A stretch of DNA of 64,000 bases, taken from assembly GCA_964291375.2 (NCBI GenBank), contig OZ219809.1:1364001-1428000 (forward strand), in the 5' to 3' direction. The notes beneath the pieces are model-generated. The model ran no database searches, was not told the DNA's origin, and saw only the letters and a list, made by a program, of their open reading frames with translations. Numbering within the stretch: the first letter of the stretch is position 1; every line of letters starts with the position of its first letter. Below are positions 1-7,934 of the stretch, piece after piece. The DNA comes from 3107 sp001483205 (GTDB taxonomy: Bacteria > Pseudomonadota > Alphaproteobacteria > Rhodobacterales > Rhodobacteraceae). The position numbers and the translations under genes are program-made.

Positions 1-1137
1 GATCCGCTGTGCCAGCCGCGCCGTCCCGATATTCGACGACCTGACAATCACATCGCTCACCGACAATTCCGGCCCGTAATCGTGGAAATCGCGGATACGG
101 TGCCTGCCCCAGCGCAACGGCCCTTTGGTATCGACCATCGACGACGGATCAACCATGCCTTCCTCAAGCGCCTGGGCGACGGTGAATATCTTGAAGGTGG
201 ACCCCAGTTCATAGACCCCCTGCACCGCCCGGTTGAACCGGGGGCTGCGCGCGGCGGGGGTGTCCGGAATCGGTTGCGGGCGATCATTCGGGTCGAAATC
301 CGGCAGAGAAACCATCGAGATGACCTCGCCGGTTTTCACATCCATCAGCACGGCGGCGGCCCCCTCTGCGCCGGTCACGCCCATGCTGCCCGCCAGAACC
401 CGCTCTGCTGCCGCCTGAACCGTCAGGTCAATCGACAGTTGCAGCGGTGCACCGCCCGCCGCCGGGTCGCGCAAATAGTCATCAAAGCCGCGCTCCATCC
501 CCGCACGACCCACCACCTCGGCAGACTGCACACCCTCGCGCCCGAACCGCGCGCCGCCAAGGATATGAGAGGCCAGCCTGCCGTTGGGATAAAGCCGCAT
601 TTCGCGGGGGCCCAGCAAAAGCCCCGGCTCGCCGATTTCATGCACCGCCTGCATCTGTTCGGGCGACAGTTTGCGCCGTATCCATATGAAAGAACGCCGC
701 CCCGAGAAACGCTCCAGAAGCGCCGCCTCATCCAGATCATCGAATATCCCGGCCAGAGCGCGCGCCGCCCCCGCCTTGTCAATCATCTGCCGCGGCTGGG
801 CATAGAGCGAATGGGTGGGGATATTGGTTGCCAGAATGCGCCCGTGACGGTCGGTGATGTCGGCGCGCTGGGAAATGATCGTATCCCCCGGCGTGGAGTT
901 GCGCGGCTCTGACGGGGGGCTTGCGGCCAGATGCCCCATACGCACAGAGACCACCAGAAACGCACACAGGAACAGCCCCCCCAGAAACAGCAACCGCTTC
1001 TCTGCCAGCAGGCGCGCCTGATCCCGCGCCCGTTCATGGCGGGCAACACCGCTTTCCCGCCCGGTCATGTCCGGGTCTTCGCCTCTGCGACGGGCCTCGA
1101 ATATCCTGATCAGCGGGCGCGGCGGGGGTCTGGTCAT
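1..1137 (-). CDS. ftsI: Peptidoglycan D,D-transpeptidase FtsI (PBP3), partial at the window edge
   Basis: Septal transpeptidase that cross-links peptidoglycan at the division site in the divisome. The reading frame is open from an ATG at 1137 to base 1, so about 379 N-terminal codons are present and the C-terminal part lies outside. A short basic cytoplasmic tail is followed by one membrane segment (about residues 49-67). The active-site motif STFK is at about S313-K316 and the SSN motif at about 367-369. The KTG motif would be beyond the edge. The ATG overlaps the ftsL TGA (ATGA), which indicates translational coupling in the dcw operon. Family identity rests on these motifs and the gene order. 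Confidence 0.95.
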   Translation of the reverse strand, partial: MTRPPPRPLIRIFEARRRGEDPDMTGRESGVARHERARDQARLLAEKRLLFLGGLFLCAFLVVSVRMGHLAASPPSEPRNSTPGDTIISQRADITDRHGRILATNIPTHSLYAQPRQMIDKAGAARALAGIFDDLDEAALLERFSGRRSFIWIRRKLSPEQMQAVHEIGEPGLLLGPREMRLYPNGRLASHILGGARFGREGVQSAEVVGRAGMERGFDDYLRDPAAGGAPLQLSIDLTVQAAAERVLAGSMGVTGAEGAAAVLMDVKTGEVISMVSLPDFDPNDRPQPIPDTPAARSPRFNRAVQGVYELGSTFKIFTVAQALEEGMVDPSSMVDTKGPLRWGRHRIRDFHDYGPELSVSDVIVRSSNIGTARLAQRI

Positions 1138-1523
1138 CGGCTTGCGTCCCCGGTGGCGGAAAGTTCGATGATGCCGTCGGGCGCGGCGGGGTAGGTGGCG
1201 GGACCGGTGATCGGGCCTGAGTGCCCCGGCTCATCCGGCTGCGGACGGATCACCTGATCCACCCGCCCGAAATGCCCGGACTTCAGCGGAAACAGTTCCA
1301 GACGGTCAAAATTGATCTCTGCCAGAGTGTGCAGGCGGTCCGGGCGGTTCAGATAGGCCCATTCAGCATTCAGAACCGCAAGCGCGGCGCGCTCTTCGGC
1401 GATTTGCCGTTGCAGCGACTGCACCCGCGCCATTGCCTCCTGCGTGCGATAGTTTTCGCGATAGGCCCAGCCAGCCAGCCCCAGAAGCACCAGCGCGATC
1501 GGGACATAGAACAGGGCGCGCAT
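1134..1523 (-). CDS. ftsL: Cell division protein FtsL
   Basis: Small bitopic divisome protein (129 aa) that partners FtsB and FtsQ and helps recruit and activate FtsW/FtsI. It starts MRALFYVPIALVLLGLAGWA, a single N-terminal membrane helix, followed by a coiled-coil stretch of about residues 25-60 (ENYRTQEAMARVQSLQRQIA) with the usual hydrophobic heptads. The chosen ATG at 1523 overlaps the rsmH TGA by one base (TGATG); an ORF start 18 codons upstream would lie inside rsmH. FtsL proteins diverge strongly in sequence, so identification depends on topology, coiled coil and position between rsmH and ftsI. Confidence 0.9.
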   Translation of the reverse strand: MRALFYVPIALVLLGLAGWAYRENYRTQEAMARVQSLQRQIAEERAALAVLNAEWAYLNRPDRLHTLAEINFDRLELFPLKSGHFGRVDQVIRPQPDEPGHSGPITGPATYPAAPDGIIELSATGDASR

Positions 1524-2539
1524 CAGCGGCGGCCTTTCAGGGCTGGCCCCGGCAGGCCCAGGGCGGCCCGGTCGCACGGGGCGGCGGGCACATCGGTGCG
1601 CAGCGCAACCCTCAGCCGGGCCGACCGCGCGCGCCGGTTTTCCGCTTGTTCCTGCGCATCCGGGGTAATCGCCTTTCGATTGAGCGGCTCAAACCGCGCC
1701 GGTTCATACCCGGTTTCGGGGGCGTGGCGGTTGCGCCGATGCGCGGTGCCGCCGCGCTGCCGCAGAAAGCTCTTGACCACCCGATCCTCAAGCGAATGGA
1801 ATGTTATCACCGCCAGCCTGCCGCCCGGACACAGGGCGCGCTCGGCCGCCTCCAGCCCCCGGACAAGCTGACCAAATTCGTCATTCACCGCAATCCGTAT
1901 CGCCTGAAAGCTGCGGGTTGCGGGATGGCTGCGGCCCGGCCTCGCCCCCGGCAGACAGCGCCCGACGATTTCGGCAAGCTGCGCGGTGCCCTGTATCGGC
2001 GCATGTCGCCGCGCTTCGGTGATGGCTCTGGCGATCCGGCGCGCGGCGCGTTCCTCGCCGTAATGAAACAGGATGTCGGCCAGTTCCCCCTCACCGGCCC
2101 CGTTGACCAGATCGGCGGCGGTCGGGCCGTCCGCCCCCATCCGCATGTCAAGCGGGCCGTCCCGCATAAAGGAAAACCCGCGCTCTGCCTGATCAAGCTG
2201 CATCGACGAAACGCCAAGGTCCAGCAACACACCATCCGCCGCCGCCGCGCCGGAATGCGCATCCAGCCGGTCAAACGTGTCCTCAACCAGCCTTAGGCGC
2301 GCCCCGTGCTCTGCCAGCTGCCCCGCCGCGGCATCAAGCGCGCGCCGGTCCCGGTCAATGCCGATCACCTGTTCGGCCCCGGCCTCCAGCAGCGCCCTTG
2401 TATGACCGCCCGCGCCAAAGGTGCCGTCCACCCACAGGCCGGACACCGGCGCAACGATCCTCAGCAGCGGACGCAGCAGAACCGGAATATGGGCTGGCGC
2501 GGGGGGAACGGGGGTGTCAGACAGCGGATCGGGGGCCAT
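1523..2539 (-). CDS. rsmH: 16S rRNA (cytosine(1402)-N(4))-methyltransferase RsmH (MraW)
   Basis: SAM-dependent methylase that modifies C1402 of 16S rRNA N4 in the ribosomal P site. The protein is 338 aa, normal for the family. The N-terminal HIPVLLRPLL and the glycine-rich SAM loop DGTFGAGGHTRALLEAG (about residues 38-54) are typical, as are LDLGVSSMQLDQAERGFSF near residue 120 and ITFHSLEDRVVK in the C-terminal third. It begins 3 bp after the mraZ stop and overlaps ftsL by one base, so it is in the mraZ-rsmH-ftsL-ftsI transcription unit. Confidence 0.97.
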   Translation of the reverse strand: MAPDPLSDTPVPPAPAHIPVLLRPLLRIVAPVSGLWVDGTFGAGGHTRALLEAGAEQVIGIDRDRRALDAAAGQLAEHGARLRLVEDTFDRLDAHSGAAAADGVLLDLGVSSMQLDQAERGFSFMRDGPLDMRMGADGPTAADLVNGAGEGELADILFHYGEERAARRIARAITEARRHAPIQGTAQLAEIVGRCLPGARPGRSHPATRSFQAIRIAVNDEFGQLVRGLEAAERALCPGGRLAVITFHSLEDRVVKSFLRQRGGTAHRRNRHAPETGYEPARFEPLNRKAITPDAQEQAENRRARSARLRVALRTDVPAAPCDRAALGLPGPALKGRR

Positions 2540-2542
2540 ATC

Positions 2543-3043
2543 CTACCCCTCTTTCCCGCCACCCAGATAGATTGACGGGTCTGCCTCGGGGTCGAAATCA
2601 TCATCCGGCCCCAGTTCGGCATACATCTCTGCCTCGTAGGTTTCGGGCTTCCAAATTTCAAACGTATCGCCGTTGCCGGCAAAAAAGGCCGCGCCCTCCA
2701 GCCCGATCTTTTGCCGCAGTTTGGCGGGCAGGACCAGCCGCCCGGTCTCATCAACCGAAGTCAGCATCGACTGGGTGTTGTAGAGCCGTTGCAGCGCCTT
2801 GCGCTGTTTCGAGCCGCGCGGCAGTTTCTCGATTCTGTCCTCGACCTCGCTGATCGCCTGCATGGTGAAGCATTCGAGCTTGCGGCGGCGGTGGTCGCCA
2901 TAGACGATCACCAGTTCCGGGTGGTGGCCCTCTTTGCGGTTGGCATCGCCTGCCTCCAGAACGCGGCGAAAAGAGGCGGGGATCGAGACCCTGCCTTTTG
3001 CGTCCACCTTGTGGTGGCTTTCGCCTCTGAACCTGTGGGCCAC
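2543..3043 (-). CDS. mraZ: Division/cell wall cluster transcriptional regulator MraZ
   Basis: AbrB-fold (double SpoVT/MraZ domain) DNA-binding protein that is the first gene of the dcw cluster and, in other bacteria, binds repeats upstream of its own gene. 166 aa. The two half domains are visible: KVDAKGRVSIPASFRRVL near the N-terminus and SVDETGRLVLPAKLRQKIGL near residue 95, followed by an acidic C-terminal tail. The start is GTG at 3043, supported by an AGAGGAG ribosome site 7-8 bases upstream. Upstream lies a long AT-rich leader with a hairpin, described separately. Confidence 0.95.
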   Translation of the reverse strand: MAHRFRGESHHKVDAKGRVSIPASFRRVLEAGDANRKEGHHPELVIVYGDHRRRKLECFTMQAISEVEDRIEKLPRGSKQRKALQRLYNTQSMLTSVDETGRLVLPAKLRQKIGLEGAAFFAGNGDTFEIWKPETYEAEMYAELGPDDDFDPEADPSIYLGGGKEG

Positions 3044-3221
3044 GAATGCCGCTCCTCTTTACCGTATTCCCGACAAGAAACGGCGGGCCGGGCTACTGCC
3101 AATCGCCCAACCCGCCGCCCTCGTCCCGTTTCCGGGGCTGTCCGGTTTGCGCGGGTCGTCTGGGGGGAGATTTGCTCGCCCGCGCGCCGGACTTCTTGGT
3201 TCGATGCGGCGGGTGCCTGTA

Positions 3222-3430
3222 TGAAACCAAACCCAGGAAGGAAGGTTTGGGGGGGGCTTGATGCCCTCGATCCCGCCTGCATCGTGGTGATAGGAATAGC
3301 ATGGGATTTCATGGTCTGCAATATAAAAATGTTGTTCAAAAGCGGCTGCCATGCTGAAAACCCTATCAAATTCCACGTATTGAGAGCGCTGACAGGCAGG
3401 AATAACACTATAAGTATGGATTTGATTTTA
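3222..3430 (-). ncRNA. Candidate UpsM-like leader sRNA upstream of mraZ
   Basis: The roughly 390 nt before mraZ contain a strikingly AT-rich block (about 3400-3475) with promoter-like TATAGT/TATAAA strings on the minus strand, then about 200 nt ending in a hairpin at 3227-3250. In Rhodobacter sphaeroides the mraZ leader produces the sRNA UpsM of about 200 nt, ended by a terminator inside the leader. Distance, orientation and hairpin fit that model. The exact 5' end is inferred, and no sequence comparison was possible. Confidence 0.4.
3227..3250 (-). terminator. Hairpin inside the mraZ leader (putative attenuator/terminator)
   Basis: Perfect 7-bp stem CCAAACC/GGTTTGG with a 10-nt loop. On the minus strand it is followed by TTTCAT, a short U-rich tail. 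It would end or attenuate transcripts before mraZ. Confidence 0.5.
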
Positions 3431-3584
3431 TAACTATACTATATATGGTATATTTGCTGTTGTAAAAATTTGTCCCATAAATTCCCAAAAAAATTTGCTC
3501 TACGGCCTTATACAGGCAAATCAGGCCCGGATAAACCCTCAATTTGGTGCGAATCGGGTGATTCGTCCTGCAAATCCCCCTGCC

Positions 3585-4006
3585 CCGCAAAGGGGCGTGC
3601 CGGGCAGACATGCCCGTCCCATGAAATCCCGCAAGGGGGGGGGCGCGCCGTCCACCCCATTGAGGGGGTGAGGCCCCAAGGCGGCGCGGCGCGGGCAGTT
3701 CCGCCGGGCGGGACAGGTTGGCCACTGACTTACCAATAGGTCAGCAGTACTGACCTTATCCGCGGATAAGCGCCCCCCGTGCCGGAACAGAGGCGCGACA
3801 CGTCCGAAGGGCAGCGCCCGGCCCGGCGGAAGCGAAGCGCCCGCCATGGGGTGAGGCCCGTCTCGGAAACGGTCCGGGGGACCGTTTCAGGGCCGAACGG
3901 GCGGAGCCCTATGGCGGGCGCTGCCCGGTCTTACGACCGGGCGGGACGGTTTGGGGGCCGACGCTCCAATATGTCAGAGGTCTTGCTGCCCTTATCCGCG
4001 GATAAG
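3585..4006. repeat. Mosaic of intergenic repeat modules with two 16-bp palindromes
   Basis: No gene is seen between the mraZ leader and mrp. The stretch holds a GC-rich module around CCCCATTGAGGGG (3650-3735), a palindrome CTTATCCGCGGATAAG at 3755-3770, a module containing the 10-bp-arm hairpin GAAACGGTCC/GGACCGTTTC at 3866-3888, an element end (CAATATGTCAGAGGTCTT, ending about 3984) and a second palindrome at 3991-4006. The same parts recur through the window in different combinations. The left terminal repeat is missing here, so this is a composite or decayed copy. Confidence 0.75.
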
Positions 4007-4101
4007 CCGCACCCCCCGCGCCGGGCTGTTCGCGCCCCTGTCCCCGCCTTTGCCCCCCCTCAACAAAACCAGCGGCAAACCCTGCAACCAGCCTCTCGCC
4101 G

Positions 4102-5199
4102 TCAGGCCATGCCGCCCCGGATCAGACGGTCCGCCAGCCGCGCATAGGCCTCTGCCTGCGGCCCGTCCTGCGCCGCCACCGGGGTGCCGCTGTCGCCGGA
4201 CAACCGGGTTTCGGGGTCAAGCGGCAAATCCCCCAGAAACGGCGCGCCGATCCTGTCCGCTTCCGCCCGCACCCCGCCATGGCCGAACGGGTGGGTTTCA
4301 TGGCCGCATCCGGGGCAGACATAGCCGGACATGTTCTCGATCAGCCCCAGCACCGGGGTGCCGAGCGTGTTGAACATATTGATCGCCTTGCGCGCATCAA
4401 GCAGCGCCACATCCTGCGGCGTGGAGACCACAATCGCCCCGGTCAGCGCGGTGCGCTGGCACAGGGTCAGTTGCACATCGCCGGTGCCGGGCGGCAGGTC
4501 AACGATCAGGATGTCGAGCCCGCCCCATGCCACCTGTCCCAGCATCTGCTGCAACGCACCCATCAGCATCGGGCCGCGCCAGATCACCGCCTTGCCCGGA
4601 TCAACCATCAGCCCGATCGACATCATTGTCACCCCATGGGCGCTGAGGGGGATGATCGTCTTGCCGTCGGGCGAGGCCGGGCGCGCCGACACGCCCATCA
4701 TCCGGGGCTGGGACGGCCCGTGAATGTCGGCGTCCAGCAGGCCCGTGCGCCGCCCCGCCCGCGCCAGAGCAACGGCGAGATTGGCGGAGACCGTCGATTT
4801 CCCCACCCCGCCTTTGCCCGAGGCCACCGCGATAATGCGCTCGACGCCGGAAACTTTCTGTCGCCCGCTCTGCGGGGTCGGGTGCCGCCCGATGCGCAGG
4901 TCCGGCGGGGGGGCGTTGCCGGGCGCGCCGGGCGCACGCGGGGTTTGCGCGGGGCCGTGGGCCGTCAGGACGACAGAGGTCCGGGACACACCGGGCAGGG
5001 CGCGCACCGCCGCCTCTGCCGCCGCCCGCGCCGGGGCCATCTTTGCGGCGTCCCCGGCCGAATCGACCTCGATCACGAACCGGACTTCGCCATCAGAGAC
5101 CGACAGCGCCCGCACCATATCGCGCGAGATCAGATCGCCGCCGCCGGGCGCTGAGACGCCTTGCAAAGCCTTCAGGACATCTTTGCGGGATACCGCCAT
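4102..5199 (-). CDS. apbC: Iron-sulfur cluster carrier ATPase Mrp/ApbC
   Basis: P-loop scaffold/carrier that binds and transfers [4Fe-4S] clusters to apoproteins in the cytoplasm. 365 aa. An N-terminal MIP18/DUF59-like domain (about 1-85) is followed by a proline-rich linker and the Mrp ATPase domain with deviant Walker A GKGGVGKSTVSANLAVALA near residue 120, LDADIHGPSQPRMMG, and DLPPGTGDVQL. The C-terminal CxxC (YVCPGCGHETHPFG) that ligates the cluster is present. ATG at 5199 is chosen because it has an AGGAG site; an upstream in-frame ATG has none. It is a single gene, divergent from tmm. Confidence 0.95.
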   Translation of the reverse strand: MAVSRKDVLKALQGVSAPGGGDLISRDMVRALSVSDGEVRFVIEVDSAGDAAKMAPARAAAEAAVRALPGVSRTSVVLTAHGPAQTPRAPGAPGNAPPPDLRIGRHPTPQSGRQKVSGVERIIAVASGKGGVGKSTVSANLAVALARAGRRTGLLDADIHGPSQPRMMGVSARPASPDGKTIIPLSAHGVTMMSIGLMVDPGKAVIWRGPMLMGALQQMLGQVAWGGLDILIVDLPPGTGDVQLTLCQRTALTGAIVVSTPQDVALLDARKAINMFNTLGTPVLGLIENMSGYVCPGCGHETHPFGHGGVRAEADRIGAPFLGDLPLDPETRLSGDSGTPVAAQDGPQAEAYARLADRLIRGGMA

Positions 5200-5277
5200 G
5201 GCCTGCTCCTGCCTGAACCCAGGGCGCATTACTCGCCGGTTCCGGGGCCGGGTGCAAGAGAGATCGGCGCGCCCGCC

Positions 5278-5448
5278 CTTATCCGCGGGTAAGGTTACGA
5301 CACCCGCCCTTATCCGCGGGTAAGGTCACCACGCCCGCCCTTATCCGCGGGTAAGGTCACCACGCCCGCCCTTATCCGCGGGTAAGGTTACGACACCCGA
5401 GCTTATCCGCGGGTAAGGTCACGACACCCACCCTTATCCGCAGATAAG
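5278..5448. repeat. Six-copy palindrome array, 31-bp period
   Basis: Copies of CTTATCCGCG(G/A)(G/A)TAAG start at 5278, 5309, 5340, 5371, 5402 and 5433, exactly 31 bp apart. Spacers are conserved (GTCACCACGCCCGCC-like), so this is a tandem repeat, not CRISPR. The period is close to three helical turns, putting all palindromes on one face of the DNA. It lies in the divergent gap between mrp and tmm. Confidence 0.95.
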
Positions 5449-5473
5449 GTCACCATAGCCTGATCCCTGTAAA

Positions 5474-5713
5474 ATGACCTCTGACATATTGGCGCATTGC
5501 ACCCCAAACGCCCCGCCCGGTCGCAAGACCGGGCAGCGCCCGCCTTTGGGCTCCGCCCGTTCGGCCCTGAAACGGTCCCCCGGACCGTTTCCAAGACGGG
5601 CCTCACCCCACGGCGGGCGCTTCGCTTCCGCCGGGCCGGGCGCTGCCCTCATCGGTCTTGTGAAACCCGTTGCCCATATCCCCGCCGGACCCGGACATCA
5701 TGCGAGAGGTCTT
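5474..5713 (+). mobile_element. Hairpin-rich TIR element, variant copy
   Basis: Begins ATGACCTCTGACATATTGG and ends TGCGAGAGGTCTT, so the ends are inverted repeats of each other and match the family ends. The interior has the GAAACGGTCC-type hairpin module and a CCGGTCGCAAGACCGG stem. The 25 bases before it (TAGCCTGATCCCTGTAAAAT) recur before the next copy at 5780, showing that a larger unit was duplicated. No coding sequence. Confidence 0.8.
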
Positions 5714-5737
5714 GGGGGTAAGGTCACCACACCCACC

Positions 5738-5753
5738 CTTATCCGCGGATAAG
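5738..5753. repeat. Single palindrome CTTATCCGCGGATAAG
   Basis: Perfect 16-bp palindrome between two TIR elements, with the same GTCACCACACCCACC-type left flank as the 31-bp array. Confidence 0.9.
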
Positions 5754-5779
5754 GTCAGTATAGCCTGATCCCTGTAAAA

Positions 5780-5989
5780 TGACCTCTGACATATTGGCGT
5801 ATCGACGGCCAACCGTCCGCCCGGTCGCCAGACCGGGCAGCGCCTGCCTGCCCCCCGGCAGGCGCTTTGAACGCCTCAGCCTGTTGGAGCGTATAGGCTT
5901 TATGGCAAGGCCATCGCCAATGTGGACTGTCAAGAAAAGCGCCCGCCCAGGCAGGCGGCTGCCCGGCTTGGCCAATACGCAGAGGTCTT
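5780..5989 (+). mobile_element. Hairpin-rich TIR element, short form
   Basis: About 210 bp, from GACCTCTGACATATTGGCG to GGCCAATACGCAGAGGTCTT. The interior runs CGCCCGGTCGCCAGACCGGG stem, CCCCCCGGCAGGCGC, then CTGTTGGAGCGTATAGG and TGGCAAGGCCATCGCC, then CGCCCAGGCAGGCGG. This is the plain short form, without the GAAACGGTCC module. Confidence 0.85.
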
Positions 5990-6013
5990 GGGGGCAGGTC
6001 ACCACACCCGGCC

Positions 6014-6091
6014 CTTATCCGCGGGTAAGGTCACCACACCCGCCCTTATCCGCGGGTAAGGCCACTACATCCGAGCTTATCCGCGGATAAG
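6014..6091. repeat. Three-copy palindrome array, 31-bp period
   Basis: Copies start at 6014, 6045 and 6076, again exactly 31 bp apart. The last copy is the perfect palindrome and the first two carry GGGTAAG on the right arm. The array is about 60-140 bp upstream of the predicted tmm promoter. Confidence 0.95.
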
Positions 6092-6151
6092 GCTGTGCGT
6101 CCGGCGGACCGCTTCAGGGCCGCAAACCCACCCCCCGTATCGCGATTCCGG

Positions 6152-6210
6152 TTGACATATTGGTATACTGTTGGCTTAATAAACTGAACCAAAATCCGAA
6201 TATTGGTTCA
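6152..6210 (+). promoter_or_regulatory. Predicted tmm promoter and operator-like inverted repeat
   Basis: TTGACA at 6152-6157 is followed after 17 bp by CTTAAT at 6175-6180. Just downstream, TGAACCAA (6185-6192) and TTGGTTCA (6203-6210) form a perfect 8-bp inverted repeat with a 10-bp gap, placed between promoter and ribosome site as an operator or 5'-UTR hairpin would be. Function is inferred. Confidence 0.5.
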
Positions 6211-6234
6211 TTCTCAGGATCAAGGAGAGATCAG

Positions 6235-7578
6235 ATGGCGAAAAAGCGGGTGGCAATCATCGGCGCAGGACCGTCGGGGCTGGCGCAACTGCGCGCCTTT
6301 CAGTCAGCAGCCGGGGCAGGCGCGGACATACCGGATATTGTCTGCTATGAAAAGCAATCGGATTGGGGCGGGCTGTGGAACTACACCTGGCGCACCGGCG
6401 TGGATGAAGACGGCGAACCCTGCCATTGCTCTATGTATCGCTATCTGTGGTCGAACGGCCCCAAAGAGGGGCTGGAATTTGCCGATTACACCTTCGATGA
6501 GCATTTTGGCAGGGAAATCGCCAGCTATCCGCCCAGGGCCGTGCTGTTCGACTATATCAAGGGCCGGGTCGAAAGGGCCGGGGTCCGCGACCTGATCCGC
6601 TTCAGCACCCTCGTCCGCGATGTGCAGTATGATGACGCCACCGGCACCTTCACGGTGATTGCCCGCGATTCGCGCGCGGATGTTGAGACCACCGAGCGAT
6701 TCGACCATGTGATTGTCGCCTCGGGCCATTTCTCGTCCCCGAATGTGCCCTATTATCCGGGCTTTGAGGCCTTCAACGGTCGTATCCTGCACGCCCATGA
6801 TTTCCGCGACGCGCGTGAGTTCATCGGCAAAGACATCCTGATTCTCGGCACCTCCTATTCCGCCGAGGACATCGGCTCTCAATGCTGGAAATACGGCTGC
6901 AAGTCGGTGACGGTTGCCCACCGCACCGCGCCGATGGGCTTCAAATGGCCGGACAACTGGCAGGAAGTCCCGGCGCTGGTCCGGGTCGAGGGCCGCACCG
7001 CGCATTTCAAGGACGGCACCGCAAAAGAGGTGGACGCGATTATCCTGTGCACCGGATACAAGCACCATTTCAACTTTCTGCCCGATGATCTGCGCCTGAA
7101 GACGGCGAACCGGCTGGCAGCGGCGGACCTCTATAAAGGGGTGGTCTGGAACCGGAATCCGAAACTGTTCTATCTCGGAATGCAGGACCAGTGGTTCACC
7201 TTCAACATGTTTGATGCGCAGGCGTGGTGGGTGCGGGACTGTATCATGGGCCGGATTGCCCTGCCCGACCGGGCGGCGATGGAGGCTGACCCGAAGCGGC
7301 GCGAGGCCGAGGAGGACGCGCTTGAGGATGATTACGGCGCGATCCGCTATCAGGGCGACTATGTGCAGGAGCTGATTGCCGAGACGGATTATCCGAGTTT
7401 CGATGTCGGTGCCGCCTGTCAGGCGTTCTATGAGTGGAAGAAGCACAAGAAGCAGGGGATAATGAGTTTCCGCGATCATGGCTATGTGTCGCCGATGACG
7501 GGCAAGAAGGCGCCCGCGCATCATACGCCGTGGGTGGAGGCCCTGGACGACAGCCTTGAGTCCTATCTGCAAACCTGA
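6235..7578 (+). CDS. tmm: Trimethylamine monooxygenase (flavin-containing monooxygenase)
   Basis: Oxidises trimethylamine to trimethylamine N-oxide with FAD, NADPH and O2, a trait of marine Rhodobacterales and SAR11. 447 aa, matching Tmm length. The FAD Rossmann motif GAGPSG is at residues 10-15, an FMO signature-like FNGRILHAHDF at 180-190, the NADPH motif GTSYSAEDIG at 205-214, and the CTGY motif near 270. The SYSAEDIGSQ stretch is characteristic of Tmm rather than other FMOs. ATG at 6235 has AAGGAGAG upstream; the earlier in-frame ATG lies in the promoter. The usual partners (tdm, tmoXWV) are not adjacent, so the gene stands alone between repeat blocks. Confidence 0.9.
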   Translation: MAKKRVAIIGAGPSGLAQLRAFQSAAGAGADIPDIVCYEKQSDWGGLWNYTWRTGVDEDGEPCHCSMYRYLWSNGPKEGLEFADYTFDEHFGREIASYPPRAVLFDYIKGRVERAGVRDLIRFSTLVRDVQYDDATGTFTVIARDSRADVETTERFDHVIVASGHFSSPNVPYYPGFEAFNGRILHAHDFRDAREFIGKDILILGTSYSAEDIGSQCWKYGCKSVTVAHRTAPMGFKWPDNWQEVPALVRVEGRTAHFKDGTAKEVDAIILCTGYKHHFNFLPDDLRLKTANRLAAADLYKGVVWNRNPKLFYLGMQDQWFTFNMFDAQAWWVRDCIMGRIALPDRAAMEADPKRREAEEDALEDDYGAIRYQGDYVQELIAETDYPSFDVGAACQAFYEWKKHKKQGIMSFRDHGYVSPMTGKKAPAHHTPWVEALDDSLESYLQT

Positions 7579-7599
7579 CGGGGGGCGGGGACGGGAGGC

Positions 7600-7704
7600 G
7601 CGCCGCCCGCCCCATTGAGGGGTAGACGGCGCGGCCCGGCGTTCCGCCGGGCGGTGTCAGGGCCGGAAGCCGGACTCAAAATCCGGGCGTCAGGCTATAC
7701 ATGC
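7600..7704. repeat. GC-rich intergenic module ending in AAAATCCGGGCGTCAGGC
   Basis: Module of about 100 bp with CCCCATTGAGGGG, a CCCGGCGTTCCGCCGGG hairpin and GACTCAAAATCCGGGCG. Related stretches are at 11560-11605, 21245-21366, 32362-32480 (inverted) and 35005-35085. It abuts the TIR element that follows. No gene. Confidence 0.7.
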
Positions 7705-7917
7705 AAGACCTCTGTCATAATGGCGCACCGATACCCAAATAGTCCGCCCGGCGCTTGCTGCCCAAGCAGCGCCTGCCTGCCCCCCGGCAGGCGCTCTAAA
7801 CGTCTTAACATTTTGGAACGTATGGACTTTATGGCAAGACCATCGCCAATGTGAACTGTCGTGAAAAGCGCCCGCCCAGGCAGGCGCTGCCCGGCTTGAC
7901 CAATATGCAGAGATCTT
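7705..7917 (+). mobile_element. Hairpin-rich TIR element, short form
   Basis: 213 bp from AAGACCTCTGTCATAATGG to CCAATATGCAGAGATCTT. The interior shows TTGCTGCCCAAGCAGCGCC, CCCCCCGGCAGGCGC and CGCCCAGGCAGGCGC. It fills the gap between tmm and the end of the convergent sensor kinase gene. Confidence 0.9.
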
Positions 7918-7934
7918 AATCCGGTCATCAGGCC

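Noticed and set aside
82..912. Long plus-strand ORF opposite ftsI
   Set aside because: Shadow of the ftsI gene on the other strand, with composition typical of an antisense frame in GC-rich DNA. The same holds for other long overlapping ORFs such as 9123-10259, 12148-13380 and 14866-16254.
3755..3770. TTATCC in the palindrome as a DnaA box, suggesting an origin
   Set aside because: DnaA boxes end in ACA (TTATCCACA). Here it is TTATCCGCG, perfectly palindromic, and there is no dnaA/dnaN/repABC or AT-rich unwinding region.
5267..5455. A regular 31-bp array that might be read as CRISPR
   Set aside because: The spacers are almost identical to each other and the repeat is a palindrome of 16 bp; no cas gene is nearby. 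It is a tandem repeat array.
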